A stretch of 64,000 nt of DNA from Jeotgalicoccus sp. GTDB lineage: Bacteria > Bacillota > Bacilli > Staphylococcales > Salinicoccaceae. The first letter of the stretch is position 1. Each line of letters opens with the position of its first letter. The notes under the pieces are model-generated. The model searched no databases. It saw only the letters and a program-made list of their open reading frames with translations, and was not told where the DNA came from. Shown piece after piece: positions 1-7,264 of the stretch. The stretch is from positions 1 to 64,000 of the forward strand of contig DONT01000010.1 of assembly GCA_003513765.1 (NCBI GenBank), in the 5' to 3' direction. A program made the translations under genes and the position numbers.

Positions 1-19
1 GAGTAGGACGCTGCCAGGC
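1..19 (+). rRNA. rrf: 5S rRNA, 3' end only
   Basis: The first 19 bases match the conserved 3' end of Firmicutes 5S rRNA (GAGTAGGACG followed by CTGCCAGGC). The rest of the gene lies upstream of the window. A Rho-independent terminator follows about 40 bases later, so the window opens at the end of an rRNA operon. Confidence 0.85.
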
Positions 20-58
20 AAAACATAGCGTTACAAAATGGATGCGATGAGCCGCATT

Positions 59-83
59 GAGACCTTTCGAGGTCTCTTTTTTT
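59..83 (+). terminator. Intrinsic terminator of the rRNA operon
   Basis: GAGACC and GGTCTC pair around a short TTTCGA loop and are followed by a run of T. It closes the rRNA transcript just before tsaE. A TATAAT at 88-93 directly downstream is a possible -10 box for the tsa operon, with no good -35. Confidence 0.85.
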
Positions 84-127
84 GTATTATAATAGATTAA
101 TATATTATTTATTAAAGGAGTATCAGC

Positions 128-589
128 ATGCGTACTTTAAAATTTAATTCATTGGCAGATACTGAACGGCTTGCTAAGATTTTATCCGGTGAAATTTCAG
201 GAGGAACTGTTATCCTCCTGTCAGGAGATCTTGGCAGCGGTAAGACAACATTTTCTCAATTTTTAGGTAAGTATTTAGGTGTGAAAAGACATATGACATC
301 ACCGACGTTTAATATTATAAAATCATATAATGCAGATGTTAAACTTCATCATATGGACTGTTACCGTCTTGAAAATTCAGAAGAAGACCTGGGCTTCGAT
401 GAATATTTTAACGATACTGATATTGCGCTTGTGGAATGGCCGCAATTCATAGCTGAATTTTTACCTGAAGATGTAATCAGCATCAATATTAGTTACGAAA
501 ATGAGAATGAACGTCTCGTGACTATGGAAGCTACAGGAGAGAATAATATTAAAATTGCGGAGGATGTTTATGATAAGTTTACTGCTTGA
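128..589 (+). CDS. tsaE: tRNA threonylcarbamoyladenosine biosynthesis ATPase TsaE
   Basis: TsaE is the ATPase that works with TsaB and TsaD to put threonylcarbamoyl on A37 of ANN-decoding tRNAs. The 153-residue length is normal. A P-loop, GDLGSGKTT, is visible near residues 33-41, and the TSPTFNII segment that follows is typical of the family. The ATG is preceded by AAAGGAG at good spacing. It is the first gene of a tight operon: tsaB starts 20 bases before its stop. In Bacillus the same order (ydiB-ydiC-ydiD-gcp) is found. Confidence 0.95.
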   Translation: MRTLKFNSLADTERLAKILSGEISGGTVILLSGDLGSGKTTFSQFLGKYLGVKRHMTSPTFNIIKSYNADVKLHHMDCYRLENSEEDLGFDEYFNDTDIALVEWPQFIAEFLPEDVISINISYENENERLVTMEATGENNIKIAEDVYDKFTA

Positions 590-1211
590 TACGAGTAACC
601 AGGCATTATCGGTTGCGGTAAACCGGAATGGTAAAATGCTTGCAGAAATCAATACAAATTATAAGAAGACTCACTCTGAAACACTCGTAGATAACATTCA
701 AAAAGTCCTTTCAATTGCAAATATTAAGAAGTCTGATATAGACAGAATAATTGTCGCAAAAGGTCCAGGGTCATATACAGGTGTAAGAATAGGGATTACA
801 GTTGCCAAGATGCTGGCAAAACAGCTTAATGTTCCTATATACTCAGTATCATCATTATTTGTACTTGCTGTATCGAATCGTGGTCTAGGAAGTATCGCAC
901 CGCTTATCGATGCGAGAAGAGCACATGTTTACGGTGCTTTGTACAAGATCGGTGAAGATGATTATACTGAAGTAATTGCGCCGGTATATATTGAATTCGA
1001 TGCTTTGTCAGCAAAAATTGATGGAGCTGTATATTTACTGAACAGCCAGGAAAAAATTACAATTGATCTTGAAGAGTATACTCATGTAACTCCTCGTATT
1101 TCAGAGACAGAACGTTATGAAAAAGCATTAAAACTTGAAGATGCCGATCAGCTCGTACCTGATTATCTGCGCATTTCGGAGGCGGAAAGAAATTGGCAGA
1201 ACAACCAGTAA
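570..1211 (+). CDS. tsaB: tRNA threonylcarbamoyladenosine biosynthesis protein TsaB
   Basis: TsaB is the inactive ASKHA-fold partner that dimerises with TsaD in the t6A complex. The product begins LLLDTSNQALSVAV and has the KGPGSYTGVRIG segment that marks the family. I start it at the ATG at 570 because GGAGG lies 6 bases upstream; an in-frame TTG at 555 would overlap that site. The 213-residue product overlaps the end of tsaE by 20 bases and the start of rimI by 19, so translation is probably coupled. Confidence 0.93.
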   Translation: MISLLLDTSNQALSVAVNRNGKMLAEINTNYKKTHSETLVDNIQKVLSIANIKKSDIDRIIVAKGPGSYTGVRIGITVAKMLAKQLNVPIYSVSSLFVLAVSNRGLGSIAPLIDARRAHVYGALYKIGEDDYTEVIAPVYIEFDALSAKIDGAVYLLNSQEKITIDLEEYTHVTPRISETERYEKALKLEDADQLVPDYLRISEAERNWQNNQ

Positions 1212-1645
1212 TTAGAGAAATGAAAATTGAAGATTTAACCGCTGTATACGATATAGAAGTCGAAGCGTTTAAAAACTCAACATGGACGATGGAAGCTTAC
1301 ACGAGAGAACTTGTAATGAATAAATTCGCTCACTATTTTGTTATGGAATACGAAGATGAGATTATTGGATATACAGGAATATGGCTTGTTGTAGACCAGT
1401 GTCAGATTACAACGGTGGCAGTTTCTAAGAAAATGCGCGGCAAAGGATACAGTCATCTGCTTATCGAGCATATTAAAGAATATGTAAAGCCGCAGGCGGA
1501 CGTTGTATCACTGGAAGTGCGGGTTGATAATACACCGGCAATGAGACTGTACGAACGAAATGGCTTTAAATACGGCGGAGTACGTAAAAACTATTACGGA
1601 GAAGGGCTTGATGCACACGTGATGTGGGTGAATCTAAATGAGTAA
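1193..1645 (+). CDS. rimI: Ribosomal protein alanine N-acetyltransferase RimI family (GNAT)
   Basis: A 150-residue single GNAT domain. The acetyl-CoA loop is visible as VAVSKKMRGKGYSHLL around residues 76-91, followed by LEVRVDNTPAMRLYERNGF, the usual motif B. RimI acetylates the N-terminal alanine of ribosomal protein S18 in Escherichia coli; the in vivo target here is unknown. A TTG start at 1193 is chosen because GGAGG at 1178-1182 is well placed. The alternative ATG at 1220 has no comparable site and would remove the first nine residues. Confidence 0.88.
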   Translation: MAEQPVIREMKIEDLTAVYDIEVEAFKNSTWTMEAYTRELVMNKFAHYFVMEYEDEIIGYTGIWLVVDQCQITTVAVSKKMRGKGYSHLLIEHIKEYVKPQADVVSLEVRVDNTPAMRLYERNGFKYGGVRKNYYGEGLDAHVMWVNLNE

Positions 1646-2660
1646 AGATATTAAAATACTGGCGATAGAAACAAGCTGCGATGAGACTGCAGCCAGCGTC
1701 ATTCAAAATGGACATGAGATTTTATCGAATGTGGTAGTGAGCCAGATAGACAGTCATAAACGATTTGGCGGCGTAGTGCCGGAAGTTGCATCACGTCATC
1801 ATGTAGAAGCAATTACACACGTTATAGACCAGGCTCTGGAGGATGCAGAGCTTAAACCTTCAGACTTAACAGCAGTTGCTGTTACTGAAGGCCCAGGGCT
1901 TATAGGCGCACTGTTAATCGGCATTAATGCAGCGAAAACATTTGCATTTGTGCATGATCTGCCGCTAGTGCCGGTGCATCATATTGCAGGCCATATTTAC
2001 GCAGCACAGCTTGAAAAGCCTCTCGTATTCCCGCTTACAGCACTTGTTGTGTCAGGCGGACACACAGAGCTAATATATATGAAAAATCATCTATCCTTTG
2101 AAATCATCGGCGAGACGAGAGACGACGCTGTCGGAGAAGCATTTGATAAAGTAGCGAGAGTAATCGATCTGCCTTATCCGGGCGGCCCGCATATCGATAA
2201 ACTTGCCGAGAGCGGAGAAGATACATTTAATTTCCCGAGAGGATTAATGAAAGAAGATACATTTGATTTCAGTTTCTCAGGATTAAAATCTGCAGTGATT
2301 AATAAACTTCATAACTATAATCAAAAAGGTATTGAAGTAAACAAGAACGATGTGGCAGCCAGCTTCCAGGCAAGTGTAACTGATGTACTGACAGCGAAAA
2401 CATTCGCAGCATTGGGAAAATACGAAGTTGAGAACCTGATTATTGCAGGCGGTGTTGCAGGCAACAGTGAAATACGCAGCAGATTTACATCGATGTGCAA
2501 AGACAAAGACATTAATCTGCAAATACCAAAACTGAAATTCTGTACAGATAATGCTGCAATGATCGGTGCTGCAGCATATCATTTATATAACAAAAACCAT
2601 TTAGCTGATTTAACGCTTAATGGCCGGAACTTTATCGATATAGAAGAGTATGCCTTTTAA
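1638..2660 (+). CDS. tsaD: tRNA N6-adenosine threonylcarbamoyltransferase TsaD
   Basis: TsaD transfers threonylcarbamoyl to A37 of tRNA. The 340-residue product has the N-terminal LAIETSCDETAAS phosphate loop, the metal-binding HHIAGH motif near residues 111-116, and the C-terminal FCTDNAAMIG segment. It overlaps rimI by 8 bases and ends the t6A operon. The inverted repeat at 2664-2672 and 2681-2689 lies just past its stop but lacks a T run, so termination there is uncertain. Confidence 0.96.
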   Translation: MSKDIKILAIETSCDETAASVIQNGHEILSNVVVSQIDSHKRFGGVVPEVASRHHVEAITHVIDQALEDAELKPSDLTAVAVTEGPGLIGALLIGINAAKTFAFVHDLPLVPVHHIAGHIYAAQLEKPLVFPLTALVVSGGHTELIYMKNHLSFEIIGETRDDAVGEAFDKVARVIDLPYPGGPHIDKLAESGEDTFNFPRGLMKEDTFDFSFSGLKSAVINKLHNYNQKGIEVNKNDVAASFQASVTDVLTAKTFAALGKYEVENLIIAGGVAGNSEIRSRFTSMCKDKDINLQIPKLKFCTDNAAMIGAAAYHLYNKNHLADLTLNGRNFIDIEEYAF

Positions 2661-2695
2661 CAGATAGTGAAAGGGTATATTTTCACTATTAAATG

Positions 2696-2704
2696 TGATA
2701 TAAT
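2696..2704 (+). promoter_or_regulatory. Extended -10 promoter of the ABC-F leader
   Basis: TGATATAAT is a perfect extended -10 element (TGN plus TATAAT). No good -35 box is seen, as is common for extended -10 promoters. It lies 30 bases upstream of the leader peptide start, so it would produce the attenuated leader transcript. Confidence 0.6.
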
Positions 2705-2733
2705 ATTGATAATTAATTTAAGGAGGGACAAAC

Positions 2734-2772
2734 ATGATACCGCGTATTTGGAACACACTTTTGAATCAATAA
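2734..2772 (+). CDS. Putative 12-residue regulatory leader peptide (uORF)
   Basis: A short ORF encodes MIPRIWNTLLNQ and stops at 2770-2772. It has a very strong ribosome site, AAGGAGGG, at the right distance. Its last codons form one arm of a perfect 10-bp hairpin (2757-2766 with 2782-2791). A terminator follows at 2852-2879, before the ABC-F start. In known inducible Msr, Vga and VmlR type genes, stalling of a ribosome on such a peptide by the antibiotic changes the leader fold. That role is inferred here. Confidence 0.6.
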   Translation: MIPRIWNTLLNQ

Positions 2773-2791
2773 TTTAATAAAATTCAAAAGT
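2757..2791 (+). promoter_or_regulatory. Leader hairpin of the ABC-F attenuator
   Basis: ACTTTTGAAT (2757-2766) and ATTCAAAAGT (2782-2791) are perfect complements with a 15-base loop that contains the leader stop codon. Downstream, TTCAAAC (2796-2802) can pair with GTTTGAG (2848-2854), which overlaps the left arm of the terminator. The region can therefore choose between terminated and antiterminated folds. Confidence 0.55.
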
Positions 2792-2851
2792 CTTGTTCAA
2801 ACTATATTTATACACGGGAGAAGTATGTCCTTTTTAAAAAAATGTACGTTT

Positions 2852-2879
2852 GAGACAGCACAGGGCTGTCTCTTTTTTT
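2852..2879 (+). terminator. Attenuator terminator upstream of the ABC-F gene
   Basis: GAGACAGC and GCTGTCTC enclose a five-base loop and are followed by seven T residues. The hairpin lies between the leader peptide and the ABC-F start codon, in the same transcript, so it would stop most transcription unless it is bypassed. Confidence 0.8.
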
Positions 2880-2927
2880 GTGTAAAAAACTATAGTTTGC
2901 AGACTCAAAACAGGAGTGCAAATTATA

Positions 2928-4385
2928 ATGAATGAATTAACTTTAAAGTTAAAAAATATATCATTAAGTTTTGGCAATAAGGATATCTTTGATATTGAGA
3001 ATATGTTAGCTTACATGAATGACAGAATTGCGATTACAGGAAACAACGGGGCAGGTAAATCGACACTGCTAAAAATAATTGCCGGCGAGTTTAAAGAGTT
3101 TACCGGTAAAGTTCAAAGAGAAACAGAGTTTAATTATTTAAGCCAGATAGGAGAAGAAAACGAAAGTACTGATAACTACACAGACTATGAAATGCTCAGC
3201 CGGATGAACGTGCCAGAAAATAAAAATTTAAGCGGCGGGGAAGAAATGAAATTCAGACTGGTGCAAACGCTGTCGAATTATAAAATGGGGCTTTTGCTCG
3301 ATGAACCGACAACGCATCTTGATTATGAGGGTATAAAGTACTTAATCAGAGAACTGGAGTACTACTACGGGACATTAATATTTGTCAGTCATGACAGAAA
3401 TTTCATTAACAGTCTGGCGACTAAAATCTGGGAAGTGTCGGATGGTACAGTCACAGAGTATACAGGAAATTATAATGACTACGAAGAAATTAAAAATCAA
3501 GAGAAACTTGAGCTGGAACGTGCACATGAGAATGTATTAAAAGAAAAAGAAAGATTGAATGCTGCGATTAATAAGCAGAAAGCCAAAGCAGAGAAAATGA
3601 TGTCAGGCAGCAAGGGAAAAGGACAGGATATTAAACCTGACCGGCTGTCCAGTTCGAAGCAGAAAGATACAGTTCAGAAACAGGCATTTAAAACAGCTAA
3701 GGCAATGGAAAGCCGGGTGGAACAGCTGCAGAATACAAAACTGCCGGAAAGCCAAAAAGAACTGGCATTTCCGATGTCGAAAGCGATGGAACTGCATAAT
3801 AAATTTCCGATAATGGGACAGAATATCACGGTTGAACGTGGAGGTAATATTTTATTGGATAAGGTGAGTTTCCAATTCCCGCTTGGAGAAACCATTGCAA
3901 TTACAGGAAATAACGGCAGCGGAAAATCGAGTCTGCTTGCTGATATTATAGAGGGTGGAAACAATTTTGATATTTCACCGAAAGTCGTTATTGAGCAGTA
4001 CAGACAGATGGATTACAAACTTTACGGTAATGAATCGACAGTCGGTTTTTTAATGCGCCATACAGCAATGAATGAACCCATTGTGAGAAGTATGCTGGTG
4101 AGTTTAGGATTTTCACCGGATGAAGTCATGAAGCCTGTTAACAAGCTAAGCGGCGGGGAAGCGACGAGAGTGTCACTGGCATTAATGTTTGTCAAACCCT
4201 CGAATGTAATTATTCTGGACGAACCAACGAATTTTATCGATTTAATAACGATTGAGGCGCTTGAAAAATTTATAAAAGCGTACCAGGGAACGATTATTTT
4301 AACCTCACATGACCAATATTTTTTGGAACGTACAGCAGATCAAATATATAGCATCAAAAATCAAAAATTACAGCGGATAAAATAA
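2928..4385 (+). CDS. ABC-F ribosome-protection protein, Msr(A)-like
   Basis: A 485-residue protein with two ABC domains and no membrane segment. Domain 1 has GNNGAGKST, LSGGEEMKFRL and LLLDEPTTHLD; domain 2 has GNNGSGKSS, LSGGEATRVSL and ILDEPTNFIDL. The linker contains PDRLSSSKQKDTVQKQA, close to what I remember of the staphylococcal Msr(A) linker, and the length is nearly the same as Msr(A) (488). Such proteins bind the ribosomal E site and dislodge macrolides, streptogramins or similar drugs. The start is the ATG at 2928, which has CAGGAG upstream; a GTG at 2916 lies inside that site. The exact drug spectrum cannot be told from sequence. Confidence 0.82.
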   Translation: MNELTLKLKNISLSFGNKDIFDIENMLAYMNDRIAITGNNGAGKSTLLKIIAGEFKEFTGKVQRETEFNYLSQIGEENESTDNYTDYEMLSRMNVPENKNLSGGEEMKFRLVQTLSNYKMGLLLDEPTTHLDYEGIKYLIRELEYYYGTLIFVSHDRNFINSLATKIWEVSDGTVTEYTGNYNDYEEIKNQEKLELERAHENVLKEKERLNAAINKQKAKAEKMMSGSKGKGQDIKPDRLSSSKQKDTVQKQAFKTAKAMESRVEQLQNTKLPESQKELAFPMSKAMELHNKFPIMGQNITVERGGNILLDKVSFQFPLGETIAITGNNGSGKSSLLADIIEGGNNFDISPKVVIEQYRQMDYKLYGNESTVGFLMRHTAMNEPIVRSMLVSLGFSPDEVMKPVNKLSGGEATRVSLALMFVKPSNVIILDEPTNFIDLITIEALEKFIKAYQGTIILTSHDQYFLERTADQIYSIKNQKLQRIK

Positions 4386-4408
4386 TTTTTATTTAATCTT
4401 CTGGGGTG

Positions 4409-4414
4409 TATAAT
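4409..4414 (+). promoter_or_regulatory. -10 box of the PhnB-like gene
   Basis: A perfect TATAAT lies 36 bases upstream of the ATG at 4451. The -35 region is a run of T and A without a clear match. Confidence 0.4.
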
Positions 4415-4450
4415 GTAAATGAATTTAATCTTGAGAACAGAGGTGGAATT

Positions 4451-4888
4451 ATGATTAAAGCTGTGCAGTACTTTAACTATTCCAATGCACTCGAGGCGCT
4501 CGAATTTTACGAAAAAAATTTTGATGCTGTGATTAATTCTAAAGTACTCGCGTCTGATACGTTATTTACTGATGCACTCGATGAGATGGGCATGTCAAAA
4601 GAAGATGCCGAGACTTTCGTGATGAATGCCGAGTTTGAAATACTCGGACAGAAATTTATGGCGAGTTCTACCTGGGAACAGAAGGAGATTGATAACTCGG
4701 GCGCAATTCTGGCCTTTACGTTCGATATTAATAATTCTGATGAACTTGAACAGGTAAAACAATTCTATGAGAAGGCAATTGAAGCAGGTTGCAGAGCGGA
4801 CATGGAAGCAGGTCCAACAGAGTGGACTGAATACTTCGCGAGTTTTAAAGATCCGTATGGAATCAACTGGATGATTAGCGGAGAATAA
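4451..4888 (+). CDS. VOC-superfamily protein, PhnB/3-demethylubiquinone-like
   Basis: A 145-residue single-domain protein beginning MIKAVQYFNYSNALEALEFYE and ending FKDPYGINWMISG. This is the fold signature of the PhnB-like branch of the glyoxalase/bleomycin-resistance superfamily, whose function is mostly unknown. The name PhnB does not imply a role in phosphonate breakdown, and the gene is more than 30 kb away from the phn operon. The start is chosen at the ATG with AGAGGTGG upstream. It appears to be a single-gene unit with its own -10 box and a strong terminator. Confidence 0.75.
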   Translation: MIKAVQYFNYSNALEALEFYEKNFDAVINSKVLASDTLFTDALDEMGMSKEDAETFVMNAEFEILGQKFMASSTWEQKEIDNSGAILAFTFDINNSDELEQVKQFYEKAIEAGCRADMEAGPTEWTEYFASFKDPYGINWMISGE

Positions 4889-4896
4889 ATTAAAAT

Positions 4897-4937
4897 GGAC
4901 ATTGCACCTTAAAATCAGGGTGCAATGTCCTTTTTTT
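4897..4937 (+). terminator. Intrinsic terminator of the PhnB-like gene
   Basis: GGACATTGCACC (4897-4908) pairs perfectly with GGTGCAATGTCC (4919-4930), followed by seven T residues. Confidence 0.9.
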
Positions 4938-4957
4938 AATATATATAATTATTAATT

Positions 4958-5025
4958 CGAACGTACATTCACTTAATAATACGTTTGATACAGTGTTAGT
5001 TCTGTCAAGACAGAACGTACGTTTT
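4958..5025. promoter_or_regulatory. Palindromes next to the DnaA boxes, LexA-like half matches
   Basis: CGAACGTACATTC (4958-4970) and AGAACGTACGTTT (5012-5024) share GAACGTAC and resemble the Firmicutes LexA box (GAAC, four bases, GTTC), each with one or more mismatches. Between them GTTCTGTC and GACAGAAC (4999-5016) form a perfect 8-bp palindrome with a two-base centre. No promoter for a nearby gene is obvious, so a regulatory role is speculative. Confidence 0.25.
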
Positions 5026-5162
5026 GTCCACAGTTTGTGGATAGATTGTGGGTAACTTATCCAGAACTGTGCACTAATCTGTGGATAAGTGTGTTGATAA
5101 CTATGAAATCTGTGGATAAACGATGGAGAATGCACTAATAACAGCATTTCTCCTGTGCATAA
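5024..5162. promoter_or_regulatory. DnaA-box cluster
   Basis: Eight 9-mers close to TTATCCACA lie within 139 bases, in both orientations: 5024-5032, 5036-5044, 5047-5055, 5057-5065, 5080-5088, 5092-5100, 5111-5119 and 5154-5162. The boxes at 5080 and 5111 are perfect TGTGGATAA, the one at 5154 is TGTGCATAA, and the others have one mismatch. The stretch lies between two convergent genes and holds no ORF. No dnaA, dnaN or rnpA is nearby, so it is unlikely to be oriC. It is better read as a chromosomal DnaA-titrating or regulatory cluster. Confidence 0.8.
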
Positions 5163-5221
5163 CTTTTTAAGAGAAATTTTACTATTTCATCGAACATACA
5201 GTAAATTTTCTGTAAAAATCT

Positions 5222-7138
5222 TTAAAGTTCAGCCAGTAATTCCTCAGCTTCTGACCATTCGGTCATTAGTTCTTCGAGTTTTTGATTAATTTCCTGCAGC
5301 CTGTCATTTAATTCCTGTGCTTTTTCGTAGTCATTAAATACTTCGGGAGCCACCAGTTTATCTTCAATCATCGTAAGTTCAGTTTCTAGTGTTTGTATTT
5401 CCTGTTCAAGCTTTTCACTTTGCTTTTTAACACGCTTCAGCTCATTGCGTTTTTGTTTCTGGGCTTCATAGTCAGAGATGTTTTCTTTTTTCTCCATTGC
5501 TGTTTCAACAGGTACTTCCATAAATTCAGCCTCTTTTTTCTTATGCAGGAAGTAGCTGTAGTCACCGTCGACCATCATTACCTTATGCGGTTCGATTTCC
5601 ATAACACGGGTCGCAATTTTATCAATGAAGTAACGGTCGTGAGAGACCACGATAATCGTTCCCGGGAAGTTTTCGAGTGCTGTTTCGAGCACTTCCTTAC
5701 TGTCGATGTCTAAATGGTTTGTCGGTTCATCGAGGATAAGGAGATTATTTTCTTCCAGCATCAGTTTAGCCAGTTGTATTCTTGCTTTTTCTCCGCCGCT
5801 TAATGAGTTGACCTGCTTCATTACTTCATCCTGTGTAAATAAGAAGCGGCCGAGTATTTTTCTGACGTCGCTTTCTTTCATCTGCGGATATTCTTTCCAG
5901 AGTTCTTCAAGAACATTATTCTGAGAAGTGAACTCCGCTTGTTTCTGATCATAGTAGCCGATTGTCACATTTGTACCGTACTGAATATTGCCGGACAAGG
6001 CCGGAATAATTTTTGCGATTGTTTTAGCAAGTGTCGATTTACCGATACCGTTCGGGCCTAAAATAGCGAGACGTTCTCCTTTATCGACATTAAAAGATAA
6101 ATCGCTCCGGAGCACAGTTTCATCGTAGCCGATTGACAGTTCTTTTAAGCGGAGCACATCATTGCCGCTTTCACGTTTAATCGTGAAGTGGAAATCTGCA
6201 CTCGAACGGTCGATAAACGGTTTATCCATACGGTCCATCATTTCAAGTTTCTTGCGGCGGTCCTTAGCCATGCCTGAAGTGGATGCACGCGTAATATTTT
6301 TATCGATAAATGTCTCCAGACGTTTAACTTCGCTCTGTTCACGTTCATACTGCTTCATTCTGAGACGGTGTGTTTTCTCTTTTTCTTTAACGTAATTTGT
6401 ATAGTTCGTATGATAGAGCGTTCCACGATGTAATTCAATTTCATAAATTTTATCGACGGTGCGGTCGAGGAAGTAACGGTCGTGACTAATAATAACCACT
6501 GCACCTTGATAACTCTTCAAATATTGTTCCAGCCATTCAACAGTTGCCATATCTAAATGGTTGGTAGGCTCATCAAGAAGCAGCAGATCCGGTTTCGTCA
6601 GGAGCATCTTACCTAGAGCAAGACGAGTTTTCTGACCGCCTGAAAACTCTTCAACTTTCCGGTCCAAATCGGCTTCTGTAAACTGAAGCCCCGTCAGTAC
6701 ACTCTTGATCTGGGCATCGATTGTATACCCGTCACTGTGTTCATATCTGAGCTGTATATTTTCATATCTTTTAAGTTTCTCATCATAGTCCGGATGAGTA
6801 TGTTCATGTTCAGCCAGCCACTCGGCAATTTCTGCCATATCAGTATTCATTTTAAGAATATCAGAGAACGGCTTCTGCATTTCATCTCTGACAGTTTCTT
6901 CAGACTCGAGCGTCATCTGCTGGGCTAGATATCCCAGTGAAACATTTTTCGGCATGCTGATTGTGCCGCTGTCATATGTCAATTCATCAGCCATGACTTT
7001 CATTAAAGTACTTTTGCCTGCGCCGTTTTTACCGACGATACCAAGCGTTTCCCCGGATTTCACTTCGAGATCCAGATTTTCGAAAATTGTATTCGTACCG
7101 TATGACTTCGAGACATTTCCCAATTGTAAAAGTATCAT
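5222..7138 (-). CDS. ydiF: ABC-F translation factor YdiF
   Basis: A 638-residue ABC-F ATPase with GKNGAGKST and LLLDEPTNHLD in domain 1, GPNGIGKST and LILDEPTNHLD in domain 2, an arm/linker rich in K and R between them, and a charged coiled-coil at the C terminus from about residue 545. This matches the housekeeping YdiF-type protein of Bacillus, thought to help stalled ribosomes, rather than an antibiotic-resistance type. It sits next to rex as in Bacillus subtilis and is transcribed divergently from it. AGGTAGG precedes the ATG. Confidence 0.88.
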   Translation of the reverse strand: MILLQLGNVSKSYGTNTIFENLDLEVKSGETLGIVGKNGAGKSTLMKVMADELTYDSGTISMPKNVSLGYLAQQMTLESEETVRDEMQKPFSDILKMNTDMAEIAEWLAEHEHTHPDYDEKLKRYENIQLRYEHSDGYTIDAQIKSVLTGLQFTEADLDRKVEEFSGGQKTRLALGKMLLTKPDLLLLDEPTNHLDMATVEWLEQYLKSYQGAVVIISHDRYFLDRTVDKIYEIELHRGTLYHTNYTNYVKEKEKTHRLRMKQYEREQSEVKRLETFIDKNITRASTSGMAKDRRKKLEMMDRMDKPFIDRSSADFHFTIKRESGNDVLRLKELSIGYDETVLRSDLSFNVDKGERLAILGPNGIGKSTLAKTIAKIIPALSGNIQYGTNVTIGYYDQKQAEFTSQNNVLEELWKEYPQMKESDVRKILGRFLFTQDEVMKQVNSLSGGEKARIQLAKLMLEENNLLILDEPTNHLDIDSKEVLETALENFPGTIIVVSHDRYFIDKIATRVMEIEPHKVMMVDGDYSYFLHKKKEAEFMEVPVETAMEKKENISDYEAQKQKRNELKRVKKQSEKLEQEIQTLETELTMIEDKLVAPEVFNDYEKAQELNDRLQEINQKLEELMTEWSEAEELLAEL

Positions 7139-7224
7139 TATTGCCTACCTCATTTCATTCTTTAGTTTACACGAAAAAACGACATATTTCGACCAGATAA
7201 ACCGGTGGCAGCCACTATATATTA

Positions 7225-7233
7225 TGTTATAAT
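7225..7233 (+). promoter_or_regulatory. Extended -10 promoter of rex
   Basis: TGTTATAAT is a TGN-extended consensus -10 box 31 bases upstream of the rex ATG. The -35 region is poor. Confidence 0.5.
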
Positions 7234-7264
7234 TGAGCGACTAGAAATATAGAGGTGAAAGGGA

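Noticed and set aside
2664..2689. Intrinsic terminator of the tsa operon
   Set aside because: ATAGTGAAA/TTTCACTAT forms a stem, but no T run follows. I kept it as a comment only.
4451..4888. Phosphonate-pathway gene phnB
   Set aside because: PhnB-like is a fold name. The protein is a VOC-family member far from the phn operon and no phosphonate role is supported.
5024..5162. Chromosomal replication origin oriC
   Set aside because: The DnaA boxes are dense, but no dnaA, dnaN or rnpA-rpmH genes are nearby and no clear AT-rich unwinding repeat follows. A DnaA-titrating cluster explains the signal better.
5206..5220. CodY box near the ydiF stop
   Set aside because: AATTTTCTG plus A-rich sequence matches only part of the motif and lies at the 3' end of a gene, where no promoter is expected.
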